DNA of 38,865 nucleotides from Bacteroidaceae bacterium. Lineage in GTDB: Bacteria > Bacteroidota > Bacteroidia > Bacteroidales > Bacteroidaceae. Made by a program: the position numbers and the translations under genes. The notes under the pieces were generated by a model. It made no database searches, was not told the DNA's origin, and was given only the letters and a program-made list of their open reading frames with translations. The stretch covers positions 1 through 38,865 of the forward strand of contig JAFYRW010000018.1 in the NCBI GenBank assembly GCA_017546785.1, given 5' to 3'. This document shows, one piece after another, positions 8,067 through 17,090 of this stretch. The first letter of the stretch is position 1. Every line of letters begins with the position of its first letter.

Positions 8067-8771
8067 ATGGAAACAGCCCTCTATCTTATTCCTGTTACAT
8101 TGGGCGATACTGCGCTCGATAAGGTGCTACCTTCGTACAATAGTGAGATAATAGGCGGCATACGCCATTTTATAGTGGAGAATGTGAGAAGCGCCCGACG
8201 TTTCCTGCGTCAGGTAGATTCGCAATTCGATATTGACGGTTCGTGTTTCTACGAACTGAACAAGCATACTACTCCCGAGGAGGTAGGGGGCTTTTTGCGC
8301 CCCTTATACGAGGGTAAACCTATCGGTGTAATATCCGAGGCGGGCTGTCCCGCTGTTGCCGACCCGGGTGCCGACGTTGTTGCCATCGCCCAGCGTAAAG
8401 GGTTGAAGGTCGTTCCTTTGGTGGGTCCTTCGAGCATAATATTGTCTGTGATGGCATCGGGATTCAACGGTCAGAGCTTCGCTTTTCACGGCTATCTGCC
8501 TATAAAGGCCGATGAGCGTGCAAAGAAACTGCACCAGCTTGAGCAGCGTGTATACAGCGAACAACAGACACAACTGTTTATAGAGACTCCCTATCGCAAT
8601 GGCAAAATGATAGAGGATATTATAAAGAATTGTCGTCCGCAGACAAAATTGTGTATTGCGGCCAATCTTACTTGTGAGAATGAGTTTGTGCAGACAAAGA
8701 GTGTTAAGGAGTGGAAAGGAAAAGCTCCCGACCTCTCCAAAATTCCCTGCATCTTTTTATTATATAAATAG
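8067..8771 (+). CDS. RsmI-like SAM-dependent methyltransferase (tetrapyrrole methylase fold)
   Basis: A 234-residue protein of the tetrapyrrole methylase superfamily. YLIPVTLGD at the start, IGVISEAGCPAVADPG (about residues 88-103) and LVGPSSIILSVMASG (about 117-131) match the RsmI group, which 2'-O-methylates C1402 of 16S rRNA. It lacks the C-terminal extension of E. coli RsmI (286 residues) and begins differently, as in a shorter paralogue common in Bacteroidetes. The target could therefore be another RNA position or another substrate. ETPYRNGKM is another family-typical segment. The gene lies 12 bases after the GT2 gene and 20 before the antiporter. Confidence 0.8.
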   Translation: METALYLIPVTLGDTALDKVLPSYNSEIIGGIRHFIVENVRSARRFLRQVDSQFDIDGSCFYELNKHTTPEEVGGFLRPLYEGKPIGVISEAGCPAVADPGADVVAIAQRKGLKVVPLVGPSSIILSVMASGFNGQSFAFHGYLPIKADERAKKLHQLEQRVYSEQQTQLFIETPYRNGKMIEDIIKNCRPQTKLCIAANLTCENEFVQTKSVKEWKGKAPDLSKIPCIFLLYK

Positions 8772-8791
8772 GAACCGAAAATTATTGTATA

Positions 8792-10081
8792 ATGTCTGGT
8801 AAGAGTGTTTTTAAAGGGTTATTGGCCCTCTCTCCGATAGCAGTGCTACTTACAGTGTATCTTGGGGGCTCTTTGCTTGTGGGCGATTTTTATCGTATCC
8901 CTATTACTGTGGCCTTCTTGATTGCATCGTTCTATGCTGTTGCTGTGTCTCGAGGAGAGTCGCTCGCAAAAAAGATAGACTCCTTTTCCGAGGGGGCGGC
9001 AAACTCCCGCGTGATGCTTATGGTGTGGATTTTCGTTCTTGCCGGAGTCTTTGCCTCTGTTGCAAAGAGTATGGGTGCAGTTGAGGCTACCGTAAATTTC
9101 ACCCTGCATCTTGTTCCGCCCGAATTTCTGCCTGCGGGAATATTCATTGCTACCTGTTTTATTTCAATGTCCATTGGAACCTCTGTAGGCTCTATCGTTG
9201 CTCTTACTCCTGTGGTGACGGCGCTTGCGGCACAGACGGGCAGCAGTGTTGCCTGGTTCGTCGGAATTGTAGTGGGTGGCGCATTCTTTGGCGATAATCT
9301 CTCTTTTATTTCGGATACGACTATTGCTGCTACTCAGACTCAGGGCTGCTCTATGCGCTCAAAGTTCAGAGCTAATTTCAGACTTGTTCTTCCTGCAGCC
9401 TTGGCGGCATTGCTGCTCTATCTGTTCAATGGAGTGGATATTCAGACTTCTGCACCAGCAATGGCTGCCGATGATTTTGTGAAGATAATTCCATACGTTC
9501 TTGTTATTGTTGCAGCTCTCTATGGAATGAATGTGCTGCTTGTTCTTGTGATAGGAGTGTTTGCGGCTGCTGTGATAGGGCTTGCTTACGGTAGCTTTAA
9601 TGTTCTTGGTCTCTTTGAGTCGTGCGGCTCGGGAATTGCAGGAATGAGCGACCTTGTAATGGTTACAATGCTTGCCGGCGGACTTTTGGAAATTATACGC
9701 ATAAATGGTGGTATCGACTTTATGATATGTCTTATAACTACCCGTATAAATTCGGCTAGGGTTGCTGAGGCTGCTATTGTGCTGCTTACGGTGCTTGCTA
9801 ATGTATGTACGGCAAATAATACTATCGCTATACTTACCGTTGGTGGAATATCGCGTGATATTGCCAGAAAATTCAATATATCTTCGCGCAGAAGCGCGAG
9901 CCTTCTCGATACGTCGTCGTGCTTTGTGCAGGGCCTTTTGCCTTATGGCGCACAGCTGCTTATGGCATCGGGATTGGCGAAAATATCTCCTCTTCAGATA
10001 ATTCCGCACCTTTACTATCCAATGTGTGTGGGTGTAATATTGGTAATTTCAATCCTCTTTAGAAAGAGAAATAAAAAGTAA
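8792..10081 (+). CDS. nhaC: NhaC-family Na+/H+ antiporter
   Basis: An inner-membrane protein of 429 residues with about eleven hydrophobic segments across its length. The central block SIGTSVGSIVALTPV, followed by GAFFGDNLSFISDTTIAATQTQGC, is the signature of the NhaC family, which exchanges Na+ for H+ or, in relatives, malate/lactate ions. The conserved D in FGDNLS and D in SDTT are present. It is last in the mtaB operon. Only 6 bases separate its stop from the stop of convergent uvrB. A weak stem (GAAAGAGAA near 10063 with TTCTCTTTC at 10094-10102) spans both stops and may serve as a shared terminator. Ion specificity is not shown. Confidence 0.85.
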   Translation: MSGKSVFKGLLALSPIAVLLTVYLGGSLLVGDFYRIPITVAFLIASFYAVAVSRGESLAKKIDSFSEGAANSRVMLMVWIFVLAGVFASVAKSMGAVEATVNFTLHLVPPEFLPAGIFIATCFISMSIGTSVGSIVALTPVVTALAAQTGSSVAWFVGIVVGGAFFGDNLSFISDTTIAATQTQGCSMRSKFRANFRLVLPAALAALLLYLFNGVDIQTSAPAMAADDFVKIIPYVLVIVAALYGMNVLLVLVIGVFAAAVIGLAYGSFNVLGLFESCGSGIAGMSDLVMVTMLAGGLLEIIRINGGIDFMICLITTRINSARVAEAAIVLLTVLANVCTANNTIAILTVGGISRDIARKFNISSRRSASLLDTSSCFVQGLLPYGAQLLMASGLAKISPLQIIPHLYYPMCVGVILVISILFRKRNKK

Positions 10082-10087
10082 AGCAAT

Positions 10088-12106
10088 TTATTCTTTCTCT
10101 TTCAAAAGTTCCTGTAGTTTGAACATTTCGTCGCGGTATTGTGCTGCTTCGATGAAATTCATCTTTTCGGCAGCCTCTTCCATAAGGCGGCGGCTGCGTG
10201 CAATGCTCTTCTCGAGCTGTTCGCGGCTCATATACTCCACAATGGGGTCGCAGGCTATTGCCGGCTTTGTGTGCTCCTCGTTGTATCGGCCAATGGTTGT
10301 GCTCTCTCTGCGCTCCGATGCAAGGGCATTGCCTATCTGCTTCTTTATCTGTGTGGGTGTGATGCCGTTCTTCTCGTTGTATTCCATCTGTTTCTTGCGG
10401 CGACGGTTGGTCTCGTCGATAGTGCGCTGCATACTCGTCGTAATCTTTTCGGCATAGAAGATTACAAGGCCGTTTACGTTACGGGCGGCGCGTCCGGCAG
10501 TCTGTGTGAGCGAACGGTGGCTGCGCAGGAATCCCTCTTTGTCGGCGTCGAGAATGGCTACTAACGATACCTCGGGAAGGTCTAATCCCTCGCGCAGAAG
10601 GTTTACGCCAATGAGAACATCGTAGAGTCCCTCGCGTAGGTCGGTCATAATCTGTATGCGCTCGAGAGTATCAACGTCGCTGTGTATGTAGTTGCATCTT
10701 ATGCCGTTCTTCTGCAGATATTCGGTGAGCTCCTCGGCCATACGTTTGGTGAGGGTGGTTACAAGCACGCGCTCTTCGCGTTCGCAGCGTATCTGTATCT
10801 CCTCCATAAGGTCGTCTACCTGATTCTTTGATGAACGAACCTCTATTATCGGGTCCAAAAGTCCTGTGGGGCGTATGAGCTGTTCGACAACAACACCCTC
10901 GCTCTGTTCTAATTCATAGTCGTCGGGCGTTGCGCTTACATATATTACCTGATGCGTCAGCTGTTGGAACTCCTCGAATTTTAGCGGGCGGTTGTCGAAT
11001 GCTGCGGGCAGGCGGAATCCGAATTCTACAAGATTGTTCTTGCGCGCACGGTCGCCGCCGTACATTGCGTGTATCTGTGGCACGCTGACGTGACTCTCGT
11101 CTATTATCAGCAGAAAATCGTCGGGGAAAAAGTCTAAAAGGCAGTAGGGGCGTGTGCCCGGTTCGCGCCCGTCGAAATAGCGTGAGTAATTTTCTATTCC
11201 CGAACAGTGTCCAAGCTCGCGCAACATTTCGGTATCGTATGTGACGCGTTCGTGCAGGCGCTTGGCCTCTAGCGGCCTTCCAATCTCCTTAAAGTAATCC
11301 ACACGCTCGACAAGGTCTTTCTCAATCTCTATTATGGCACGCTGTGTGCTCTCTTTTGTGGTCATAAAGAGATTGGCGGGGTATATCTTGTACTCGTCGT
11401 AGTCTGTTATGCGTACGCCGGTCGTTGCGTCAATCTCCTCAATGCCGTCAATCTCGTCGTCCCAGAATGTTATTCGTAGCACATGGTCACTGTAGGCGAG
11501 GCTTACCTCTACTGTGTCGCCCTTGACGCGGAAGGCTCCGCGGTTGAGATCAATGTCGTTGCGGACATAAAGGCTGCTTACCAAATGTCGGAGAAAGACA
11601 TTGCGGTCGAGTATCATTCCCTTTTTTACATCTATTACGTTGTTGTAAAAGTCCGATGGGTTGCCCATACCATAGATGCACGACACCGATGAAATTACAA
11701 CAACATCCTTGCGTCCCGAAAGTAACGCAGAGGTTGCCGACAGACGCAATTTGTCAATCTCGTCGTTTATGGCAAGGTCCTTTTCAATATATGTGTCGGT
11801 AGATGGGATATATGCCTCGGGTTGGTAGTAGTCGTAGTACGATACGTAGTACTCTACGGCATTCTCGGGGAAGAATCCTTTAAACTCGTTGTATAGCTGT
11901 GCCGCGAGGGTCTTATTGTGGCTCAATATAAGGGTGGGGCGGTTAATCTCCTTTACGACATTTGCCATAGTAAAGGTTTTTCCCGAGCCTGTCACTCCCA
12001 AGAGAGTCTGGGCGCGTGCGCCGTTGTTTATTCCTTCGACCAATTGGGCAATTGCTTCGGGTTGGTCGCCCATAGGCTTATAATCCGATACGAGTTTAAA
12101 TTTCAT
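10088..12106 (-). CDS. uvrB: UvrABC excision nuclease subunit B
   Basis: Full-length UvrB (672 residues, the usual size), the damage-verifying helicase-like subunit of nucleotide excision repair. Walker A is GVTGSGKT at residues 37-44. The beta-hairpin that clamps DNA is in EYYVSYYDYYQPEAYIP. IIDESH is the DEAD-type motif, and QTAGRAARN motif VI. The C-terminal UVR motif for UvrA/UvrC contact is EKMNFIEAAQYRDEMFKLQ. No key residue is missing. It is a single minus-strand gene, divergent from GH16 and convergent with nhaC. Confidence 0.97.
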   Translation of the reverse strand: MKFKLVSDYKPMGDQPEAIAQLVEGINNGARAQTLLGVTGSGKTFTMANVVKEINRPTLILSHNKTLAAQLYNEFKGFFPENAVEYYVSYYDYYQPEAYIPSTDTYIEKDLAINDEIDKLRLSATSALLSGRKDVVVISSVSCIYGMGNPSDFYNNVIDVKKGMILDRNVFLRHLVSSLYVRNDIDLNRGAFRVKGDTVEVSLAYSDHVLRITFWDDEIDGIEEIDATTGVRITDYDEYKIYPANLFMTTKESTQRAIIEIEKDLVERVDYFKEIGRPLEAKRLHERVTYDTEMLRELGHCSGIENYSRYFDGREPGTRPYCLLDFFPDDFLLIIDESHVSVPQIHAMYGGDRARKNNLVEFGFRLPAAFDNRPLKFEEFQQLTHQVIYVSATPDDYELEQSEGVVVEQLIRPTGLLDPIIEVRSSKNQVDDLMEEIQIRCEREERVLVTTLTKRMAEELTEYLQKNGIRCNYIHSDVDTLERIQIMTDLREGLYDVLIGVNLLREGLDLPEVSLVAILDADKEGFLRSHRSLTQTAGRAARNVNGLVIFYAEKITTSMQRTIDETNRRRKKQMEYNEKNGITPTQIKKQIGNALASERRESTTIGRYNEEHTKPAIACDPIVEYMSREQLEKSIARSRRLMEEAAEKMNFIEAAQYRDEMFKLQELLKEKE

Positions 12107-12413
12107 AAATGAGTGCGGAATTTAATCCCGCTAATGTACGGCTTTTTTATAAACGAAAAAAGTATATGCTACACAGAATAGGAATATTTTGGGATTTTTA
12201 AAAGTAAATATAATCTTTGTGCTATTGTGGTCTTTGTGAATTTATTGTACGCTGTCGGGCAGTTGTTGTTGTAAATTGTTGAGGGATAATATCCTTTTGC
12301 TCCTTTTTTAACCGATTTTAATTTCTTTGTTATATATTTGTGACCTATAATGTGTCAGTTAAAACAAGTTCGCTCATTGCGACTCTTTCGGAAGAATATA
12401 AATAATTGATAAT
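12107..12413. other. Intergenic region between divergent uvrB and GH16 genes
   Basis: These 307 bases are AT-rich and non-coding. They hold the GH16 -7 box at 12333-12340 and presumably the uvrB promoter near 12145-12165 on the minus strand, where I see only a poor match. No operator, such as a LexA-like site, was recognised. Confidence 0.55.
12333..12340 (+). promoter_or_regulatory. Bacteroidetes -7 box for the GH16 gene
   Basis: TATATTTG, an exact consensus match followed by TG, lies about 74 bases before the ATG at 12414. A T-rich stretch stands about 20 bases upstream, but there is no strict TTG. Confidence 0.55.
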
Positions 12414-15149
12414 ATGAAACATAATCTTTTGACTTTTTCAGTCGCCCTTTCGTTCTTTATGGCGTGTGTTATCGGTGCTAATGCGGATAATTCCGATTAT
12501 CCTATCGTGGTTGGCGAGAATCAGAATTATACACACAATTCTCGTCGCCTGAATTCCGTGTCGTTGAATAGCCCTGCCGACGGCGCTCAGACAATCTCTT
12601 TGCCCACACCTTTGAAGGTCTATTCAAAGGTCGATACACCGGCATTCTCGGTGTGTGCGGGAGAGACTGTTACTGCTACATTCGGCTTTTCGGGTACGTG
12701 GATGAATGGCTTTGTTTATATTGACAGAGGACAGGATGGCGCTTTTGAGGCAACATTGAATTCCAACGGTACAATTCCCGCAGGAAGCGATATTATGGCA
12801 TTCTCTTATGCTGAGCCTACGCTCGGTGGTACCGGCTATAACAGCACCGGAGCAACAGTGTCTAATGCCGACGTACTTAATCCTCCTTCGTTTAAGATTC
12901 CTGCCGACCTTGCAAATGGTTTCTACCGTATGCGATTCAAGGTTGATTGGGCCTCTATCGACCCCGCCGGACGTCCCGAGGATGGTAACGGAATTCTTAA
13001 GAACGGAGGCGCTATATGCGATGTTCGTCTTAATGTTCACGGCGAAAATGTTACAGTGAATGCCAATGGTGATAATGGTTCTTTGACTACTTCCGACGGT
13101 GCAGCTCTTAAAAATTATAAGCATTCTTTTGGAAGATCGTTGAAAGTGAAGATTGTTCCTTCATCGGGATATATGTGCGACGCTATTGCTTTGCGCCACG
13201 GACATAATCTCAACGGTGCAGCCTCAGTCCACGGGGTAGCGCAGTACGAGAATGTTACTATTCCCGGCGTTCTTATCAGCGGCGATACTTACGAAATTCC
13301 TGCCGAATATATGGACGGTGATGTTGAGATTACAGCTACATTCGTTAAGATGGCCGATGGCGTTACAGATGGAAAGGATTATGCTCTCTCTTTTGACAAG
13401 AATGCAGAATCGACAGCAGCGCAAAAGTCAATCTCAAAGGTTGGCTTTACTGTCAGCAAAGGGCAGAATGGTGCTTTGACAATTGCCGATGATGTAAAGA
13501 GTGTCTATAGTAATGCCGATGATTTTGAGCTTGCTGTAACTCCCGGCGCAACAGTGAACGCAAAAGTCAATTCACCCTCTCAGGCGCTGAATTATTATCT
13601 GTACGTTGATATGAACAACGACGGAATGTTCGCTCCTCTGTTCAATGCTGACGGCACTCTAGCGCAGTCGAGTGAACTGCTCTCTTATACCTCTCTCAAC
13701 GGTAAGAATAGCGACGGCGGTGCTGCCGTAACCAACGGAGAATTGCCATCTTTTAAAGTCTCAGAGCTATTGCCATATGGTATCTATCGTGCGAGAATAA
13801 AGGCAGATATTGAGAATGCCGACCCTGCCGGTTCTTCGGAAATTACAGCGAAGGGTGGTATGATTGTCGATTTTCTTTTGAATGTATATAACGAAGAGTG
13901 CCGTTTGAAACTCGATTCATACAATGGCGCCATCTATTCTGTAGGAAACAGTGCCTTGCCTATGACAGTCAATGCTTTTGAGGCATTCAGAATCTGCGCT
14001 GTCCCTGTAGCCGAGGGCTATAATCTCGAGGAGCTCCGCGTGCGTCACGGATACAATCTCGACGGTCCCCAGTATGTTCAGGGTAACCGTCAGTGGAGCG
14101 AAGAGGTCTACAGCGACGAGATTGTCTTCTTGCCCAATGAATCGGTGTGCGGAGATATGATAATTTATGCGAATTTTGTTGCCGGCCCCGATGCTGAATA
14201 TCATCTAGTCTTTAGCGACGAGTTTAATACAGAGGATGGCTCACAGCCCAATTCAAAATGGTGGAGCAGATGTCAGCGACAGGGTGCTACGTGGAACCGT
14301 TGGCTCTCTGATAGAGAAGAGGTTATATATATAGAGGACGGCAACCTTGTGGCGCGCGCTGTTCCTAATCCCGATACAACGACCGACAATGTACCTATGA
14401 TTACCGGTGGTATATGGAGCAGAGATAAGTTTGGCTTTACATACGGCCTTGTCGAGGGACGCATAAAGGCTAATCCGTGGACAGGAAACTTTCCTGCATT
14501 CTGGATGATGCCCGAGGATCAGTCGGGTGGTTGGCCTAACGATGGCGAGATTGATATTTGGGAGACAATCGATTCACAGGAGCGCTCTTGGCACACAGTG
14601 CACACCAATTGGACATATAATATGAAGCAGACAAGTTCACCGCAGTCAAGCTTTAATGTGGCAACCTCTCTCGACAGATACCACATATTCTCTATTGAGT
14701 GGGACGAGACATCAATCGCTTGGTTCGTCGATGGCAATCTTGTAGGAACATACTATAAATCATCCGATTCGTATGCTCTCAATAATGGACAGTGGCCTTT
14801 TGACGATAATTTCCATCTTATTCTTAATCAGAGTGTAGGTAATAACAGCTGGGCTGCAAATGCCGATGTTACACATACCTATGAGACTCTCTTTGACTGG
14901 GTACGCGTTTATCAGAAAAAGGGAATGCAGAATACATCGGTAGCCGATGCTGTGGAGACTAGTAAAGAGAATGTTACTGTTGCCCCTATTGAGGGTGGAG
15001 TGTCGGTGACAACCGAGAATGAGCAGGATATTGCAATTTACGACGCAGTGGGACGAAAGGTAGCCAATGTTCTTGTGAACGGCACAAAGAATGTTGCGTT
15101 GGATAGCGGTTTTTATGTGGTTTGTGGAAACAAACTCTTTGTCGAGTGA
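12414..15149 (+). CDS. Secreted GH16 beta-glucanase with duplicated N-terminal modules
   Basis: A 911-residue secreted enzyme. Signal peptide 1-25 ends GANA. Residues about 30-590 are two copies of the same pair of modules. Each has a GEVED-like part (YIDRGQDGAF, LYVDMNNDGMF) and a beta-rich part carrying RHG[HY]NL[ND]G (H262 and H545). The GH16 catalytic domain spans about 597-836. GEIDIWE holds the catalytic E712, D714 and E717, in the form typical of laminarinase-like GH16 enzymes acting on beta-1,3 or mixed-linkage glucans. FAFWMMP-type substrate-cleft sequence and a C-terminal WVRVYQK strand fit. Residues 845-911 (IAIYDAVGRKV, GFYVVCGN) look like a type IX sorting tail. It is monocistronic and followed by a terminator at 15172. 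No SusC/SusD pair is nearby, so it is not in a classical polysaccharide utilisation locus here. Confidence 0.9.
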   Translation: MKHNLLTFSVALSFFMACVIGANADNSDYPIVVGENQNYTHNSRRLNSVSLNSPADGAQTISLPTPLKVYSKVDTPAFSVCAGETVTATFGFSGTWMNGFVYIDRGQDGAFEATLNSNGTIPAGSDIMAFSYAEPTLGGTGYNSTGATVSNADVLNPPSFKIPADLANGFYRMRFKVDWASIDPAGRPEDGNGILKNGGAICDVRLNVHGENVTVNANGDNGSLTTSDGAALKNYKHSFGRSLKVKIVPSSGYMCDAIALRHGHNLNGAASVHGVAQYENVTIPGVLISGDTYEIPAEYMDGDVEITATFVKMADGVTDGKDYALSFDKNAESTAAQKSISKVGFTVSKGQNGALTIADDVKSVYSNADDFELAVTPGATVNAKVNSPSQALNYYLYVDMNNDGMFAPLFNADGTLAQSSELLSYTSLNGKNSDGGAAVTNGELPSFKVSELLPYGIYRARIKADIENADPAGSSEITAKGGMIVDFLLNVYNEECRLKLDSYNGAIYSVGNSALPMTVNAFEAFRICAVPVAEGYNLEELRVRHGYNLDGPQYVQGNRQWSEEVYSDEIVFLPNESVCGDMIIYANFVAGPDAEYHLVFSDEFNTEDGSQPNSKWWSRCQRQGATWNRWLSDREEVIYIEDGNLVARAVPNPDTTTDNVPMITGGIWSRDKFGFTYGLVEGRIKANPWTGNFPAFWMMPEDQSGGWPNDGEIDIWETIDSQERSWHTVHTNWTYNMKQTSSPQSSFNVATSLDRYHIFSIEWDETSIAWFVDGNLVGTYYKSSDSYALNNGQWPFDDNFHLILNQSVGNNSWAANADVTHTYETLFDWVRVYQKKGMQNTSVADAVETSKENVTVAPIEGGVSVTTENEQDIAIYDAVGRKVANVLVNGTKNVALDSGFYVVCGNKLFVE

Positions 15150-15171
15150 TTTTTGACTATTGTGATAATGG

Positions 15172-15206
15172 AAAAGGCCGGGCTTTGTAAGTCCTGCCTT
15201 TTTGTT
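15172..15206 (+). terminator. Rho-independent terminator after GH16
   Basis: AAAAGGCCGGGCTT pairs imperfectly with AAGTCCTGCCTTTTT around a TGT loop, followed by T-rich sequence. It has one mismatch and one G-U pair, so it is weaker than others in the window. Confidence 0.6.
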
Positions 15207-15245
15207 TTATTCACATTGTAAGCGTAAATAATAACATAAAAATCA

Positions 15246-15276
15246 TTGTATTTTAGAGCGAAAAGAACTATCTTTG
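15246..15276 (+). promoter_or_regulatory. Promoter of the bamD operon
   Basis: TTG at 15246-15248 and TATCTTTG at 15269-15276 with a 20-base spacer match the Bacteroidetes -33/-7 pattern. The leader to the ATG at 15349 is about 65 bases. Confidence 0.7.
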
Positions 15277-15348
15277 CACGAATTTTATGTCTACGTACGA
15301 AACGTGTGCCCTGTCGGTACGGTTCGGCGTATTCAGGAGAATTGTAAT

Positions 15349-16161
15349 ATGAAGAATGTTTTTTATATATCGCTCACCCTGCTGATTCTGCTTACATCGT
15401 GCTCTTCGTTCAATAAAGTTCTGAAGAGTCGCGATATTGAGTATAGATACGAGGCTGCAAAATCATATTATCTCGAGGGCTCTTATTCGAATGCTTCGGT
15501 AATTCTCGAAGGAGCTATTGCTATGATGAAGGGTAGCGACAAGGCCGAAGAGTCGTTGTTTATGTTGGCAATGTGCTACTATAAATCGCGCGATTTTTCT
15601 ACAGCATCGCAATATTTTAAAACATTCTACACCAATTATCAGAGAAGTGAATTGACTGAGCTTGCACGCTACTATTCGGGAAAGTCGCTCTTTGAGGCTG
15701 TCGGTGAACCTGAATTGGACCAGACTGATACATATACCGCTATTCAGGAGCTGCAGCTCTTTATGGAGTATCATCCGACGAGCAGATTCTGCGACGAGGC
15801 TCAGCAGATGATTTTTGATATGCACGATGTTCTTGTGAAGAAAGAGTATTTGTCGGCAAAATTGTATTACGATCTTGGCGACCACAATGCTTATCTTGGC
15901 AACAACTATCAGGCGTGTATCATTACCGCACAGAATGTGCTTAAGGATTACCCTTACACTAGGCTGCGTGAGGACCTGTCGATACTTATATTGCGAGCAA
16001 AGTATCATATGGCACGCAATAGCGTAGAGGAGAAGAAATTTGAACGCTATCGTATGGCTATCGACGAGTATTACTCGTTCAAAAATGAGTTTCCCGCAAG
16101 CAAATATCTTAAAGAGGCCGAGGGGTACTTCTCAAAGTCAATGAAGATAGTTAATGGATAA
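15349..16161 (+). CDS. bamD: Outer membrane assembly lipoprotein BamD
   Basis: A lipoprotein of 270 residues that works with BamA to insert beta-barrel proteins in the outer membrane. The start at 15349 is chosen because it gives a proper signal peptide (LLILLTSC, lipid-attached C18) and has AGGAG 10 bases upstream; an in-frame ATG at 15274 lies inside the promoter box and is unlikely. The mature part holds about five tetratricopeptide-like helix pairs (YYLEGSYSNASVIL, YKSRDFSTASQYF, LGNNYQACIITAQN). The segment ELARYYSGKSLFEA is typical of Bacteroidetes BamD. The gene leads an operon with the omega subunit and DUF4293, an arrangement known in Bacteroidales. Confidence 0.92.
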   Translation: MKNVFYISLTLLILLTSCSSFNKVLKSRDIEYRYEAAKSYYLEGSYSNASVILEGAIAMMKGSDKAEESLFMLAMCYYKSRDFSTASQYFKTFYTNYQRSELTELARYYSGKSLFEAVGEPELDQTDTYTAIQELQLFMEYHPTSRFCDEAQQMIFDMHDVLVKKEYLSAKLYYDLGDHNAYLGNNYQACIITAQNVLKDYPYTRLREDLSILILRAKYHMARNSVEEKKFERYRMAIDEYYSFKNEFPASKYLKEAEGYFSKSMKIVNG

Positions 16162-16196
16162 ACAGGCAAATAATAACAATTCAATATATAAAAGCA

Positions 16197-16535
16197 ATGG
16201 ATTACAAAAAGACAAATGCTCCCTCAACTACCGTAACACGTAATATGGCGGATTTTGTGACAGAAACAGGTAACGTATATGAGTCGGTTGCTATCATTGG
16301 CAAACGTTCGAACCAAATTGCTGCCGAGATGAAAGAGGAGCTGCTTAAGAAACTCAATGAGTTCTCTTCGACAACAGATAACCTCGAAGAGCAGTTTGAA
16401 AATCACGAACAGATAGAGATTTCTCGTTTCTACGAGAGACTCCCTAAACCTACACTCATCGCAGCACAGGAGTTTATGGAGGATAAAATCTATTTCCGCG
16501 ATCCTTCTAAGGAGAATGTAGAGGATGAGGATTGA
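16197..16535 (+). CDS. rpoZ: RNA polymerase omega subunit (Rpb6-type)
   Basis: A 112-residue protein with the RNA polymerase Rpb6/omega motif: NVYESVAIIGKRSNQIAAEMKEEL at residues 26-49 is the conserved helix pair that wraps the beta' C-terminus. The acidic C-terminus (ENVEDED) and the length fit the Bacteroidetes form, which differs from E. coli RpoZ. It lies 35 bases after bamD and 13 before DUF4293. No separate promoter was seen, so it probably depends on the bamD promoter. Confidence 0.85.
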   Translation: MDYKKTNAPSTTVTRNMADFVTETGNVYESVAIIGKRSNQIAAEMKEELLKKLNEFSSTTDNLEEQFENHEQIEISRFYERLPKPTLIAAQEFMEDKIYFRDPSKENVEDED

Positions 16536-16548
16536 AAATTAAAGTAAT

Positions 16549-17019
16549 ATGAAATTCCGTTCATATCAGCTTTTCAACATAATAGCGATTGCTGTTCTTG
16601 TAGCATCGCTATTTATGGGTCCCGTTTTTAATATATACGACAATAATACATCGTTGAGCGCTCTCGAGAATTTTCGTCTGGTGCAATTGGATGGAGAGGC
16701 TTCTTATGTGGTTTGTGCTCTTGGTGTTATACTTATTTTCGATATATTGCTTAATGTATTCGCCCTCTTTATATCTCTCTTTCAGAACTTTGAGCTGCAG
16801 AAGAGAGTGGCAATACTTTCGATGCTTGTAGTGGCAGGATATTACATTGTGCTGTTGGCCTATGTGCTGATACTGCTGTATGGTGCCTCTTTTACCCCTG
16901 CAGTGTCGTTGCTCTTTCCCTTTGTTGCTCTGGTGATGAATATGCTTGCGTTCCTCGCAACGCGTCGCACAGAGGCTGCAATATTGGCAAAGGCTTCGGG
17001 ATTCCGTTTAAGAGACTAA
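16549..17019 (+). CDS. DUF4293 membrane protein
   Basis: A 156-residue inner-membrane protein with four hydrophobic segments (about residues 8-26, 55-78, 87-112 and 116-136) and a basic C-terminus (RTEAAILAKASGFRLRD). The pattern of a short N-terminal anchor, a soluble loop around SALENFRLVQLDG and three further helices matches Bacteroidetes DUF4293 proteins, usually found after the omega gene as here. Function is unknown. It is last in the bamD operon, before a strong bidirectional terminator. Confidence 0.75.
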   Translation: MKFRSYQLFNIIAIAVLVASLFMGPVFNIYDNNTSLSALENFRLVQLDGEASYVVCALGVILIFDILLNVFALFISLFQNFELQKRVAILSMLVVAGYYIVLLAYVLILLYGASFTPAVSLLFPFVALVMNMLAFLATRRTEAAILAKASGFRLRD

Positions 17020-17037
17020 GTTCCTTTATAGGCAAAT

Positions 17038-17071
17038 AAAAATAGCTCCACAATGTTGTGGAGCTATTTTT
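17038..17071. terminator. Bidirectional terminator
   Basis: A perfect 15-bp stem (AAAAATAGCTCCACA at 17038-17052 with its complement at 17057-17071) around a 4-base loop, with A run on one side and T run on the other. It ends both the DUF4293 transcript and the convergent MscS transcript. Confidence 0.9.
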
Positions 17072-17090
17072 ATGTTTGTCTGTTTCCCGT

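Noticed and set aside
12414-15149. A polysaccharide utilisation locus around the GH16 or GH2 enzyme
   Set aside because: No SusC/SusD pair, sensor or other carbohydrate gene lies beside either enzyme; both are single transcription units.
15274-15348. Upstream ATG extending bamD by 25 codons
   Set aside because: It overlaps the promoter -7 box and would destroy the lipoprotein signal peptide; the ATG at 15349 has a Shine-Dalgarno sequence.
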